Below, piece after piece: positions 1-6,622 of a DNA stretch of 18,749 bases. The DNA comes from JAZSMS01 sp045536015 (GTDB taxonomy: Bacteria; Bacillota; Clostridia; Christensenellales; QALW01): contig JAZSMS010000078.1 of assembly GCA_045536015.1 (NCBI GenBank), positions 1-18,749 of the forward strand, read 5' to 3'. The notes under the pieces are model-generated. The model had not been told where the DNA came from, did no database searches, and saw only the letters and a list, made by a program, of their open reading frames with translations. The stretch's first letter is position 1. Each line of letters starts with the position of its first letter. The translations under genes were made by a program, and so were the position numbers.

Positions 1-887
1 CGGGGCGCCTGCGGAGAATCAAACACTGCGCTGGGCGCACCTTCTTCTATAATTTTTCCTTCGTCAATAAATAAAACTCTGTCCGAAACCGAGCGCGCAA
101 AGCCCATTTCGTGCGTAACGACAACCATCGTCATACCACTCTCAGCAAGCTCTTTCATCAGGTCTAAAACTTCGCCAACCATTTCGGGATCAAGCGCACT
201 TGTAGGCTCGTCAAATAAGATAACGTCGGGGTTCATAGCAAGCGAGCGAACTATTGCAACGCGCTGCTTTTGTCCGCCCGATAACTGAAGCGGATATGCG
301 CTTGCCTTTTCTTCAAGCCCGATTCGCTTTAAAAGCTCCATAGCGCGAGCCTCGGCATCGGCCTTAGAAAGTCCTAAAAGCTTGCGGGGTGCAAGAGTAA
401 TATTATCTAAAATAGTAAGATTTTCAAACAAGTTAAATTGCTGAAAAACCATACCGATTTTTTGACGTGCAACGTTTATGTTTATAAAGTTTTCGTTTAA
501 AATTTTGTCAAGCAGTGCCTTGTATTCTGCACCCTCTTTGCCTTTTCTCTCGTCAAGCAAATCCTCTTGTTTGATTTCGCTTATAGCGGCATCTTCCGAA
601 AAGCCTGCGCTAAGCAGCTCGGCATAGGTTTTTGATGCCTTTATAACGTCTGTGTGCAGATATGGGTCGGGGCTTGTTACAAGCTTGCCTTCAAGCCAAA
701 CCTCGCCAAAGGTGGGATTTTCAAGCAGATTTAAGCAACGCAAAAACGTTGATTTACCGCTACCCGAGGGGCCGATAATCGAAATTTTTTCGCCGCGCGC
801 AATATCACAGCTAATTCCGTTTAAAACCGAATGCTCGCCAAAGCTTTTAAAAATGTTTTTTGCACTTATAATAATATCAGCGGCCAC
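1..887 (-). CDS. Polar amino acid ABC transporter ATP-binding protein (GlnQ/HisP type), partial at the window edge
   Basis: This is the cytoplasmic ATPase that powers import by the neighbouring permease and binding protein. The 295 codons seen contain Walker A GPSGSGKST (residues 39-47), the Q-loop MVFQQF (146-151), the signature LSGGQKQR (202-209), Walker B VILFDEP (222-228) with the D-loop SALD after it, and the switch His at 259. It starts with GTG at 885-887, preceded by AAAGGAGG at a somewhat long spacing of about 10 bases, and it overlaps the end of the permease gene by 11 bases. Only the last few C-terminal residues should lie beyond base 1. Oddly, the Q-loop comes about 55-60 residues later than in ordinary GlnQ proteins: residues of roughly 75-137 are an extra, charged, probably helical segment between Walker A and the Q-loop. 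All catalytic motifs are intact, so it should be active. The family call is firm; the exact substrate is not. Confidence 0.95.
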   Translation of the reverse strand, partial: MAADIIISAKNIFKSFGEHSVLNGISCDIARGEKISIIGPSGSGKSTFLRCLNLLENPTFGEVWLEGKLVTSPDPYLHTDVIKASKTYAELLSAGFSEDAAISEIKQEDLLDERKGKEGAEYKALLDKILNENFININVARQKIGMVFQQFNLFENLTILDNITLAPRKLLGLSKADAEARAMELLKRIGLEEKASAYPLQLSGGQKQRVAIVRSLAMNPDVILFDEPTSALDPEMVGEVLDLMKELAESGMTMVVVTHEMGFARSVSDRVLFIDEGKIIEEGAPSAVFDSPQAP

Positions 888-1659
888 TTCTGCGAAGCCT
901 CCTTTCAAGCAAGCCCAAGAGCTTGGTTAAAATTATAACTATAACAAGATATATTCCTGCAAGCGTTAAGTATGGTATGTAGGTCTGGTACGAAACTGAT
1001 ACAAGCTGCTGCGTCTGCTTTGTTACGTCGCGAAGCGCTATAACCGAAACAAGCGAGGTATCCTTTAAAAGCGTAATCATCTCGTTACCAAGCGCGGGAA
1101 GAATGTTTTTAAGCGCCTGCGGAATAACTATGTGCCACATTGTTTGCACAAAGTTAAGACCAAGGCTTCTGCCTGCCTCAGTTTGCCCCTTGCTAACCGA
1201 CATTAAGCCCGAACGTGCAATTTCGGCAACGTATGCGCCCGAGTTGATACCAAGCGTTACTATACCGCAGATAACCGTTTCGGTTTGCGATTTGGGCACC
1301 ATTATAACAAAGCCCATTATCAAAAGCTGAACCATCATCGGCGTTCCGCGGATAACGGTTAAGTAAAGATTACATATTGAATTTGCAAGGCGCAAAAAGA
1401 ACGAGGGCTTTTTTGTTTCTGCGGCAGTATCGTGAACAGTACGCAAAATTGCAACGATAAGACCTAAAATAATGCCTATTGCAAGCGCGCCAAGAGTAAC
1501 CAAAAACGTTATTTTTAAGCCGTCAAGGAAAAAAGTCCAACGGTTTTCGTAGATAAATGTCTGATTAAGGTCGTATAAAAGGTTTTGAAGCCATTCGGGT
1601 GCGTTTTGTATCCATTCCGGAACGGTTTCAAGCCATTTTGATTGAGTTAAAAAATTCAT
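877..1659 (-). CDS. Polar amino acid ABC transporter permease (His/Glu/Gln/Arg family)
   Basis: This integral membrane subunit forms the import channel, probably as a homodimer because only one permease gene is present. The 260-residue protein has a hydrophilic, Trp-rich N-terminus (1-40). Hydrophobic segments follow at about 47-73, 91-121, 127-147, 182-210 and 229-251. The EAA loop that docks on the ATPase begins EAGRSLGLN at 161. The sequence TVIRGTPMMVQLL (about 101-113) is typical of the HisM/GlnP family. The start chosen is the ATG at 1657-1659, with AAAGAGGAA just upstream; an in-frame GTG at 1681-1683 would lie inside the preceding attenuator hairpin and is less likely. The gene follows the binding-protein gene after 74 bases and overlaps the ATPase gene by 11 bases, which suggests translational coupling. 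Substrate specificity cannot be read from this subunit. Confidence 0.95.
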   Translation of the reverse strand: MNFLTQSKWLETVPEWIQNAPEWLQNLLYDLNQTFIYENRWTFFLDGLKITFLVTLGALAIGIILGLIVAILRTVHDTAAETKKPSFFLRLANSICNLYLTVIRGTPMMVQLLIMGFVIMVPKSQTETVICGIVTLGINSGAYVAEIARSGLMSVSKGQTEAGRSLGLNFVQTMWHIVIPQALKNILPALGNEMITLLKDTSLVSVIALRDVTKQTQQLVSVSYQTYIPYLTLAGIYLVIVIILTKLLGLLERRLRRSGR

Positions 1660-1683
1660 AAATTCCTCTTTAATAAAAAGCAC

Positions 1684-1715
1684 AAAAGGGGTGACGGTAA
1701 AACGTCACCCTTTTT
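1684..1715 (-). terminator. Hairpin between binding-protein and permease genes (probable attenuator)
   Basis: An 8-base-pair stem, GGGTGACG paired with CGTCACCC around a six-base loop, is extended by a G-U pair and A-T pairs. On the minus strand a short TTTT and then TTTTT runs follow. It lies in the 74-base gap inside the ABC operon. Such hairpins are commonly found after binding-protein genes, where they hold down expression of the membrane subunits; that role is inferred here. Confidence 0.65.
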
Positions 1716-1733
1716 AGCGTTTTGCTTTTTTAA

Positions 1734-2483
1734 TTATTCTGCCTTAATGTACTCAGCAAGAATTTTAGCAATAGTTCCGTCGTTTTTAAGCTTTGTAATA
1801 GCGGCGTCAACCTTTTCTAAAAGCTCGGTGTTGGTCTTTGCTATTGCTGCAGCATAATCTTCTATAACATATTCGGTTTCAAGAATCTTAAGACCCTCGT
1901 TAGCCTGAACAAATACCTTTGCAGGCTCGTTGTCGATAACAACGCAGTCAACCTGATCATTTTGAAGAGCTTTGATAGCAAGTGCGCCGTTGTTGTAGGG
2001 CTTAACTGCATCCTGACCGTAATCGCCTGTGCAATATTGGTCGCCTGTTGTACCCGACTGAACGCCTATGGTCTTGCCTGTAAGGTCGGCCGAAGTAATA
2101 TCCGAATCTTCTTTAACAATGATAACCTGCTTGCCGGTAGCATAGGTCTGGGTAAAGTCAACCTTTTCTTTTCTCTCATCGTCAACTGTAAGACCTGCTA
2201 AAACAATGTCAACAGTGCCTTCCTGAACGGCAAGTAAAAGGGATTCAAAATCCATATCCTTAATAACAAGCTCCATATCAAGCTCTTTTGCAATAGCCTT
2301 TGCAATATCAACGTCGATGCCTGCAAAGTCACCATTTGAGTCAATAAATTCGTAAGGAGCAAATGCTGCGTTTGTGCCCATAACTAAGGTTCCGTTCTTG
2401 GGCTTAGGCTCACAGCCTGCAAAAATTGATACGCATCCGATAACAAGTACTACTGCAAGTAAAATCGAAATAAACTTTTTCAT
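1734..2483 (-). CDS. Amino acid ABC transporter substrate-binding lipoprotein
   Basis: This extracytoplasmic receptor captures a polar amino acid and delivers it to the permease. The 249-residue protein begins with a lipoprotein signal peptide: Lys-Lys, a hydrophobic core, then the lipobox FAGC with the acylated Cys at 24. The mature part is a family 3 periplasmic-binding-protein fold. It shows the characteristic start GTLVMGTNAAFAPYEFID (near 31-48), then DFAGIDVDIAKAIAKEL, and later VDIVLAGLTVDDERKEKVDF and GKTIGVQSGTTGD. The start ATG at 2481-2483 follows AGAAAGGAAA. It is the first gene of the operon and has its own consensus promoter at 2531-2559. Glutamine, arginine, histidine or cystine are all possible ligands; the sequence does not decide among them. 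Confidence 0.95.
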   Translation of the reverse strand: MKKFISILLAVVLVIGCVSIFAGCEPKPKNGTLVMGTNAAFAPYEFIDSNGDFAGIDVDIAKAIAKELDMELVIKDMDFESLLLAVQEGTVDIVLAGLTVDDERKEKVDFTQTYATGKQVIIVKEDSDITSADLTGKTIGVQSGTTGDQYCTGDYGQDAVKPYNNGALAIKALQNDQVDCVVIDNEPAKVFVQANEGLKILETEYVIEDYAAAIAKTNTELLEKVDAAITKLKNDGTIAKILAEYIKAE

Positions 2484-2530
2484 AATAATTTTCCTTTCTT
2501 TTTATGCCCAATCGGGCTAATTACAACGTG

Positions 2531-2559
2531 ATTATAACGCTTTGTGTTTCAATTGTCAA
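2531..2559 (-). promoter_or_regulatory. Sigma-A promoter of the ABC transporter operon
   Basis: On the minus strand a perfect -35 TTGACA (2554-2559) and a perfect -10 TATAAT (2531-2536) are separated by 17 bases. It lies about 50 bases upstream of the binding-protein start and fits a strong housekeeping promoter. Confidence 0.88.
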
Positions 2560-2583
2560 GTGTTTTTGCATAAAAATTATAAA

Positions 2584-2641
2584 AAATTTATAAATTTGCA
2601 AAAGAAAACGAATATATTCAAAAACAGTGCATAAATATACA
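2584..2641. promoter_or_regulatory. Three AT-rich palindromes between divergent promoters (possible operators)
   Basis: The gap between the importer and glgA promoters holds a perfect 14-base palindrome AAATTTATAAATTT (2584-2597), a 10-base palindrome GAATATATTC (2610-2619) and TGCATAAATATACA (2628-2641). The last resembles an ARG box with two changes. Their centres are about 24 and 20 bases apart, close to two helical turns. They could be operator half sites or simply AT-rich promoter DNA with UP-element character; no regulator can be named. Confidence 0.25.
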
Positions 2642-2675
2642 TAAAAATGTTTTTAATTCATTTTTTGCGTTTTTG

Positions 2676-2704
2676 TTGAAATTAAAGCGCATATATGTTA
2701 AAAT
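2676..2704 (+). promoter_or_regulatory. Probable promoter of glgA
   Basis: A -35 TTGAAA (2676-2681) is followed after 17 bases by a -10 TAAAAT (2699-2704). Transcription would start close to the ribosome binding site at 2714-2719, giving a very short leader. Confidence 0.6.
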
Positions 2705-2726
2705 ATACTTAAAAGGAGGACACGAT

Positions 2727-4166
2727 ATGAAAAACGTTTTATTTATTACATCCGAGGCTGTACCTTTTATAAAAACGGGAGGGCTTGCAGACGTTTGCGG
2801 AACACTTCCAAAGCATATTGACAGGCGAAGCTTTGACGTGCGCGTAATAATGCCCAAATATGCAGGGATAAAAGAAGAACTAAAGCAAAAACTTGAATAC
2901 AAATTTAATTTTTATATGAATTTAGGCTGGCGAAATGCTTACGTTGGCGTTTTTGAAGCTAAAATTGACAAAATTACGTTCTATTTTATAGATAACGAAT
3001 TCTATTTCAGCGGACAGATGCCGTATTCTGACGTTTCATGGGATACCGAAAAGTTTGCATACTTTTCTAAAGCGGCGCTTTCTTGCCTGCCTATGCTTGA
3101 CTTTAAGCCCGACGTTATTCATTGCCACGATTGGCAGGCTGCGCTTGCACCTGTTTATCTGGAGGGCGAATTTAGGCAAAACGATTTTTATAAGGATATA
3201 AAAACTGTTTTAACAATACATAACCTTAAATTTCAGGGCAGATATAATATAGGCGCAACGATGGACTTAACAGGGCTATCACACGAATATTTTACCTCCG
3301 ATAAGCTTGAAGCGTGGGGAGATTCTAACTTATTAAAGGGCGGAATAATTTATTCTGATAAGGTTACTACCGTAAGCAAAACCTATGCAGGTGAAATTCA
3401 AACCGATTTTTACGGCGAAGGTCTGCAGGGACTTCTTCGTGCGAGCGCAGATAAGTTAAAAGGAATAGTAAACGGCATTGATTATGATGAATTTAATCCG
3501 CAAAAGGATAAAAATATTCCGTTTAACTTCTCTAAAAAGAATTTATCGGGAAAAACAAAAAACAAGCTTGCGCTTCAGGCAGAGCTCGGTTTAAAACAGG
3601 ACGAAAACGTATTTTTGCTGGGAATGGTTTCGCGTCTTACCGACCAGAAGGGCTTTGACCTTGTCTGCGATGTTTTTGAAGAGCTTGCCCAGCAAAACGT
3701 ACAGATAGTTGTGCTTGGCACGGGCGAAAAGCATTATGAGAATACGTTTAAGCACTATGCTTGGAAGTTTTCTGATTCCGTTTCGGCAAATATTTGCTAC
3801 AATGAGGCACTTTCGCACAAAATATACGCTTCTTGCGATGCGTTTTTAATGCCTTCACTGTTTGAACCGTGCGGACTTGCACAGATGATGAGCCTTCGCT
3901 ACGGTACGCTTCCTATCGTGCGCGAAACGGGCGGACTAAAGGATACGGTTGAGGCATATAACGAATTTGAACAAACCGGTACGGGCTTTAGCTTTGCAAA
4001 TTATTCTGCTAACGAAATGCTTGATATCGTTAAATATGCCGCAAAAACATATTACGAAAACCGCGATGCGTGGGACAAAATGGTTGTGCGGGCAATGGAA
4101 AAGGATTTTTCGTGGCGCGCAAGTGCAAAGGAATACGAAAAGCTATATAAGGAATTAATAAAATAA
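2727..4166 (+). CDS. glgA: Glycogen synthase (ADP-glucose type, GT5)
   Basis: GlgA transfers glucose from ADP-glucose to the non-reducing end of an alpha-1,4-glucan, extending glycogen in the cytoplasm. The 479-residue length matches the bacterial family (about 477). The N-terminal GT5 domain has the ADP-glucose binding motif KTGGLADV (residues 16-23) and DVIHCHDWQAAL. The C-terminal GT-B domain has KGIVNGIDYDEFNP, MVSRLTDQKGFDL and PSLFEPCGLAQ (376-386), whose Glu380 corresponds to the catalytic-site Glu of the family, followed by RYGTLPIVRETGGLKDTV. The start is the ATG at 2727-2729 with AAAGGAGG seven bases upstream; the longer upstream reading frame lacks a binding site. It stands alone here, with its own promoter and a strong terminator, and no other glycogen gene is visible nearby. 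Confidence 0.97.
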   Translation: MKNVLFITSEAVPFIKTGGLADVCGTLPKHIDRRSFDVRVIMPKYAGIKEELKQKLEYKFNFYMNLGWRNAYVGVFEAKIDKITFYFIDNEFYFSGQMPYSDVSWDTEKFAYFSKAALSCLPMLDFKPDVIHCHDWQAALAPVYLEGEFRQNDFYKDIKTVLTIHNLKFQGRYNIGATMDLTGLSHEYFTSDKLEAWGDSNLLKGGIIYSDKVTTVSKTYAGEIQTDFYGEGLQGLLRASADKLKGIVNGIDYDEFNPQKDKNIPFNFSKKNLSGKTKNKLALQAELGLKQDENVFLLGMVSRLTDQKGFDLVCDVFEELAQQNVQIVVLGTGEKHYENTFKHYAWKFSDSVSANICYNEALSHKIYASCDAFLMPSLFEPCGLAQMMSLRYGTLPIVRETGGLKDTVEAYNEFEQTGTGFSFANYSANEMLDIVKYAAKTYYENRDAWDKMVVRAMEKDFSWRASAKEYEKLYKELIK

Positions 4167-4184
4167 GCAAAAGAGAACTGCTTT

Positions 4185-4228
4185 TTGGGAGATGCTTCGT
4201 AAAGAAGCTTCTCCCAACTTCTTTTTAT
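4185..4228 (+). terminator. Intrinsic terminator of glgA
   Basis: TTGGGAGA (4185-4192) pairs with TCTCCCAA (4210-4217). After one mismatch GCTTC pairs with GAAGC around a GTAAA loop, and CTTCTTTTTAT follows. A much smaller AGGC/GCCT hairpin with TTTTT sits about 25 bases further on and may back it up. Confidence 0.88.
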
Positions 4229-4263
4229 ATAAAAATTATCAGGCGGTAGCCTTTTTGTTATAA

Positions 4264-4292
4264 TTGACACAATAAATATATAGTGCTATAAT
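4264..4292 (+). promoter_or_regulatory. Sigma-A promoter of the folT-folC operon
   Basis: A perfect TTGACA (4264-4269), a 17-base spacer and a perfect TATAAT (4287-4292) are present. The expected start near 4299 is only a few bases before the riboswitch aptamer begins. Confidence 0.92.
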
Positions 4293-4306
4293 TATTTGCA
4301 ATAAAT

Positions 4307-4408
4307 GAAGAGTAAGGTTTGGCGCGTAAAGTGTTGTGCGGACGGGGAGTTGTCGCACAAACGAAAGACTTTTAAAAAGTATGCGGTGCCGGACTTGCAT
4401 CCCGCTTC
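4307..4408 (+). promoter_or_regulatory. Tetrahydrofolate (THF) riboswitch aptamer
   Basis: The leader matches the THF riboswitch of Clostridia by its conserved blocks: AGTA after P1, GGCGCGTAAAGTG, then GCGGTGCC and TTGCATCC near the 3' end. P1 is GAAG (4307-4310) with CTTC (4405-4408). P2 pairs AGGTTTGGC with GCCGGACTT, using G-U pairs. P3 is TTGTGCG with CGCACAA. An ACTTTT/AAAAGT stem lies in the extra arm. CGGG in the P3 loop can pair with CCCG of the 3' joining strand (4401-4404), the pseudoknot expected for this class. The next two genes are a folate transporter component and folC, which fits repression by reduced folate. Confidence 0.92.
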
Positions 4409-4410
4409 GT

Positions 4411-4464
4411 AAAAAGGTAGAGTTAACCTCTTTTTTCGGCTTTTTATTTGCGGGAAAGGAGGTT
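4411..4464 (+). promoter_or_regulatory. Putative riboswitch expression platform with anti-Shine-Dalgarno
   Basis: AACCTC at 4425-4430 is complementary to GAGGTT at 4459-4464, which covers the ribosome binding site of folT, so pairing would hide it. The same AACCTC segment can instead pair with AGGT at 4415-4418, in a weak hairpin flanked by A and T runs. Two exclusive structures of this kind suggest control of translation initiation. The pairing is visible; the switching is inferred. Confidence 0.5.
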
Positions 4465-4471
4465 TTTTATT

Positions 4472-5005
4472 TTGAAAAAGAAAATATTTGTGCTTGGCAA
4501 AACAAAAACTTTAGTTATCGCTTCGCTTTTGTGCGTTATTTCAGTTCTATTCGGCAAGCTGCCTGCAATAGACTTAAATACCGTTATTCGCATAAGCTTT
4601 GAAAACCTGCCCATAATTTTTGCAGGGTGGTTTTTAGGTGCGCCCATCGGTGCACTTGTAGGAATAGTTGCCGACCTTTTAGGTTGTTTGCTTAAAGGCT
4701 TTGCCATAAACCCAATTATTACGCTTGGTGCGGCTTTGGTAGGCGCTTGCGCAGGCTTGTTTGGTGCACTTTTTAAAAAGAAAATTACGCTTTCGCTTGT
4801 TTTTTCGACGTTCTTTGCGCATTTAATCGGCAACGTTATAGTAAAAACCATAGGTCTTTATTGGTGGTACGCCGCATTAAGACCGACACTTATTTTCCGC
4901 TTGCCAACGTATGCAATAATAGCGGTGTGCGAAATTGCAATTTTAATTTTAATAACCAAAAACAAACAGATACAAAAAATGCTTGATGAGGTGAAAAATG
5001 AATAA
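4472..5005 (+). CDS. folT: Folate ECF transporter S component (FolT)
   Basis: FolT is the membrane protein that binds folate and, with a shared energising module (EcfA, EcfA', EcfT), brings it into the cell. The 177-residue protein is almost all hydrophobic segments, with an N-terminal cluster of lysines (KKKIFVLGKTKT). Typical S-component motifs are visible: RISFENLPIIFAGWFLGAP and then GALVGIVADLLGCLLKG, followed by a Gly/Ala-rich helix and VKTIGLYWWYAALRP. The start is a TTG at 4472-4474, nine bases after AAAGGAGG (4455-4462); an in-frame TTG at 4448 would place the binding site inside the gene. The THF riboswitch upstream supports folate as substrate. No EcfA or EcfT gene is in the window, so it presumably shares a module encoded elsewhere. 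It overlaps folC by eight bases. Confidence 0.93.
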   Translation: MKKKIFVLGKTKTLVIASLLCVISVLFGKLPAIDLNTVIRISFENLPIIFAGWFLGAPIGALVGIVADLLGCLLKGFAINPIITLGAALVGACAGLFGALFKKKITLSLVFSTFFAHLIGNVIVKTIGLYWWYAALRPTLIFRLPTYAIIAVCEIAILILITKNKQIQKMLDEVKNE

Positions 5006-6248
5006 AAATGAGGCAATAGAATATATTCATTCGGTTTCGTGGCGTGGCTCTAAGCCGGGGCTGGAAAGAATAAAAGAGCTATGCGCTTCTTTGGGCAACC
5101 CACAGGAAAAGCTGCGTTTTGTTCACGTTGCGGGCACAAACGGAAAAGGCTCGGTCTGCGCGTTTTTATCAAGCATTTTAACGTGCGCAGGCTTTAAAAC
5201 GGGCAGATTTACCTCACCCTATATCACTCATTTTAACGATAGAATTTGCATTGACGGTACACCCATTTCCGACGACGACCTTGCAAAAATTGTTGAAAAG
5301 GTTAAGCCGATAGCCGAAAGTATGGAGGATAAGCCTACTGAATTTGAGCTTATTACCGCAATAGGCTTTTTGTATTTTTTAGAGCAAAAGTGCGATATAG
5401 TAGTGCTTGAGGTAGGTCTTGGCGGAAAAAAAGATTCTACAAACGTTATCTCGCAGCCGCTTTTATCAATAATTACGGGCATTGATTTAGATCACACACA
5501 GCTGCTTGGCAACACCTTAATTGCCATTGCGCGTGAAAAGGCAGGAATAATAAAGAAAAATTGTCCCGTTTTAGTTGGCAAAATGGAAAAAGAGGCACTG
5601 GATAAAATAAAGCGTGAGGCAATAAAAAAATGCGCCTCGCTTGAATATGAAGATGCTGAAAAAGCAGTAGTTTGCAAGCAGACGCTTGAGGGCACCGTTT
5701 TTGATTATAATGATTTTAAAGACGTGCACATAAAAATGCTTGGCAGCTATCAGGTACATAACGCTTGCCTGGCTATTGAGGCGGCAGAACTTTTAAATGT
5801 AGACAGAGCTGCAATTAAAAAGGGCTTAAGCCAAGCAAATTTGCCTGCAAGGTTTGAGCTTTTATCAACCGAACCGACAATTATCTACGACGGCGGACAC
5901 AACCGTCAGGGAATTTCTGCCTGCATCGAAAGCTATAACAAGTATTTTAATAAAAAGGCAATAGTTATCTCTGGCGTTATGCAGGATAAAGAAACCGACG
6001 TTATCGCTTGCCGTATAAGCGAAATAGCACACGTTGTTATTGCGCTTGCTCCGGATAATCCCCGCGCGCTTGCACCGGGCGAATACGCAAAAATGTTTGA
6101 ACAAAAGGGAATTAAGTGCATTATAGCGCAAAGCGAAAAAGAAGCCGCGAAAATAGCAATAGAGCTTGCAAACAAATTAGAGCTTCCCGTTTTGTGCACA
6201 GGCTCGCTTTACGCTTACGAAAAGCTTTCGCGCGAGCTAAAAAAGTAA
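4998..6248 (+). CDS. folC: Folylpolyglutamate synthase / dihydrofolate synthase
   Basis: FolC adds glutamates to folates, using ATP, which retains them in the cell; many bacterial forms also make dihydrofolate from dihydropteroate. The 416 residues match the Mur ligase-like family. Motifs are the P-loop HVAGTNGKGS (43-52), FTSPYI just after it, VVLEVGLGGKKDSTNVI, the block DHTQLLGNTLIAIAREKAG, GSYQVHNACLAIEAAELL, and YDGGHNRQG at the start of the C-terminal domain. The usual DGAHN reads DGGHN, and GGRLDATN reads GGKKDSTN, both tolerable variants. The ATG lies within the last codons of folT (overlap ATGAATAA) after GAGGTGAAAA, so translation is probably coupled. Coupling to an S component under a THF riboswitch suggests its main job is to trap imported folate. 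Whether it also has dihydrofolate synthase activity cannot be decided here. Confidence 0.95.
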   Translation: MNKNEAIEYIHSVSWRGSKPGLERIKELCASLGNPQEKLRFVHVAGTNGKGSVCAFLSSILTCAGFKTGRFTSPYITHFNDRICIDGTPISDDDLAKIVEKVKPIAESMEDKPTEFELITAIGFLYFLEQKCDIVVLEVGLGGKKDSTNVISQPLLSIITGIDLDHTQLLGNTLIAIAREKAGIIKKNCPVLVGKMEKEALDKIKREAIKKCASLEYEDAEKAVVCKQTLEGTVFDYNDFKDVHIKMLGSYQVHNACLAIEAAELLNVDRAAIKKGLSQANLPARFELLSTEPTIIYDGGHNRQGISACIESYNKYFNKKAIVISGVMQDKETDVIACRISEIAHVVIALAPDNPRALAPGEYAKMFEQKGIKCIIAQSEKEAAKIAIELANKLELPVLCTGSLYAYEKLSRELKK

Positions 6249-6264
6249 ATAAAAATCCTCTTTT

Positions 6265-6293
6265 GAGGCACACTCCGTAAGGAAGTGTGCCTC
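6265..6293. terminator. Hairpin just downstream of folC
   Basis: GAGGCACACT pairs with AGTGTGCCTC over 10 base pairs around a CCGTAAGGA loop. There is no T-run on the plus side. On the minus side it is followed by AAAAGAGGATTTTT, so as a terminator it would work better for leftward transcription. In the plus direction it may only stabilise the folC mRNA end. Confidence 0.5.
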
Positions 6294-6295
6294 AG

Positions 6296-6466
6296 TTATA
6301 TTCGCCTGACGGCGAGGGATATTGCTTGGCAGTGATATGATGCTTTGTATCGTGATATTGTCCTACGGACAGTTTTAAGGGCGAATATAATATCACTGAA
6401 ACCGCAAGGTTTCAATATCACTTTTGCAGCACTGCAAAAATATCATTGCAAACTTTAGTTTGCAAT
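6296..6466. repeat. Array of seven short hairpins with ATATCA / TGATAT spacers
   Basis: Seven small palindromes follow each other: TCGCC/GGCGA (6302-6315), ATTGC/GCAGT (6321-6333), ATGATGC/GTATCGT (6337-6353), TTGTCC/GGACAG (6358-6372), TGAAACC/GGTTTCA with a GCAA loop (6397-6414), TTTTGCAG/CTGCAAAA (6422-6439) and ATTGCAAACT/AGTTTGCAAT (6445-6466). The stems differ in sequence, while the spacers are TGATAT in the left half and ATATCA in the right half. An outer pair TTATATTCGCC (6296-6306) and GGCGAATATAA (6380-6390) frames the left half. The changing stems with constant spacers argue for selected or copied structure, not chance. Confidence 0.75.
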
Positions 6467-6540
6467 ATAACTTTACCTGCCCAGAAAAATGTTCTTTATT
6501 TTCGGCAAGTATTTACCTTTCTCAAAGTATGTAACCCACT

Positions 6541-6575
6541 ATGACACTTTCAACTGCTGAAAGTGTCATTTTTTC
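6541..6575 (+). terminator. Strong intrinsic terminator, rightward
   Basis: ATGACACTTTCA (6541-6552) pairs perfectly with TGAAAGTGTCAT (6558-6569) around a five-base loop, followed by TTTTTTC. This is the first convincing rightward terminator after folC, almost 300 bases beyond its stop, so the hairpin array would be transcribed at the end of the folT-folC mRNA. Confidence 0.9.
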
Positions 6576-6583
6576 TTGTACAG

Positions 6584-6622
6584 AAAAACGGAGACTACTT
6601 CTTTAGGAAGTGTCTCCGTTTT
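6584..6622 (-). terminator. Bidirectional terminator of the HAD / 452-residue operon
   Basis: AAAACGGAGAC (6585-6595) pairs with GTCTCCGTTTT (6612-6622). After a bulged T, ACTTC pairs with GAAGT around a short loop. On the minus strand a TTTTT run follows the stem, so it serves the leftward operon that ends at 6644; on the plus strand TTTT is also present. Confidence 0.82.

Noticed and set aside
2608..2641. Clear ArgR operator
   Set aside because: One palindrome has only two bases between half sites instead of four, and the other deviates at two positions, so only a weak resemblance is kept.
2618..2902. Minus-strand 94-residue open frame over the start of glgA
   Set aside because: It overlaps the glgA coding region and the promoter, has no plausible binding site and resembles no protein family.
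4336..4602. Plus-strand open frame running through the folT leader
   Set aside because: It crosses the THF riboswitch and is out of frame with folT; the riboswitch explains the conserved sequence there.
6296..6466. Hairpin array as a CRISPR array
   Set aside because: The constant part is only about six bases, the changing parts are palindromic and short, and no cas gene is present.
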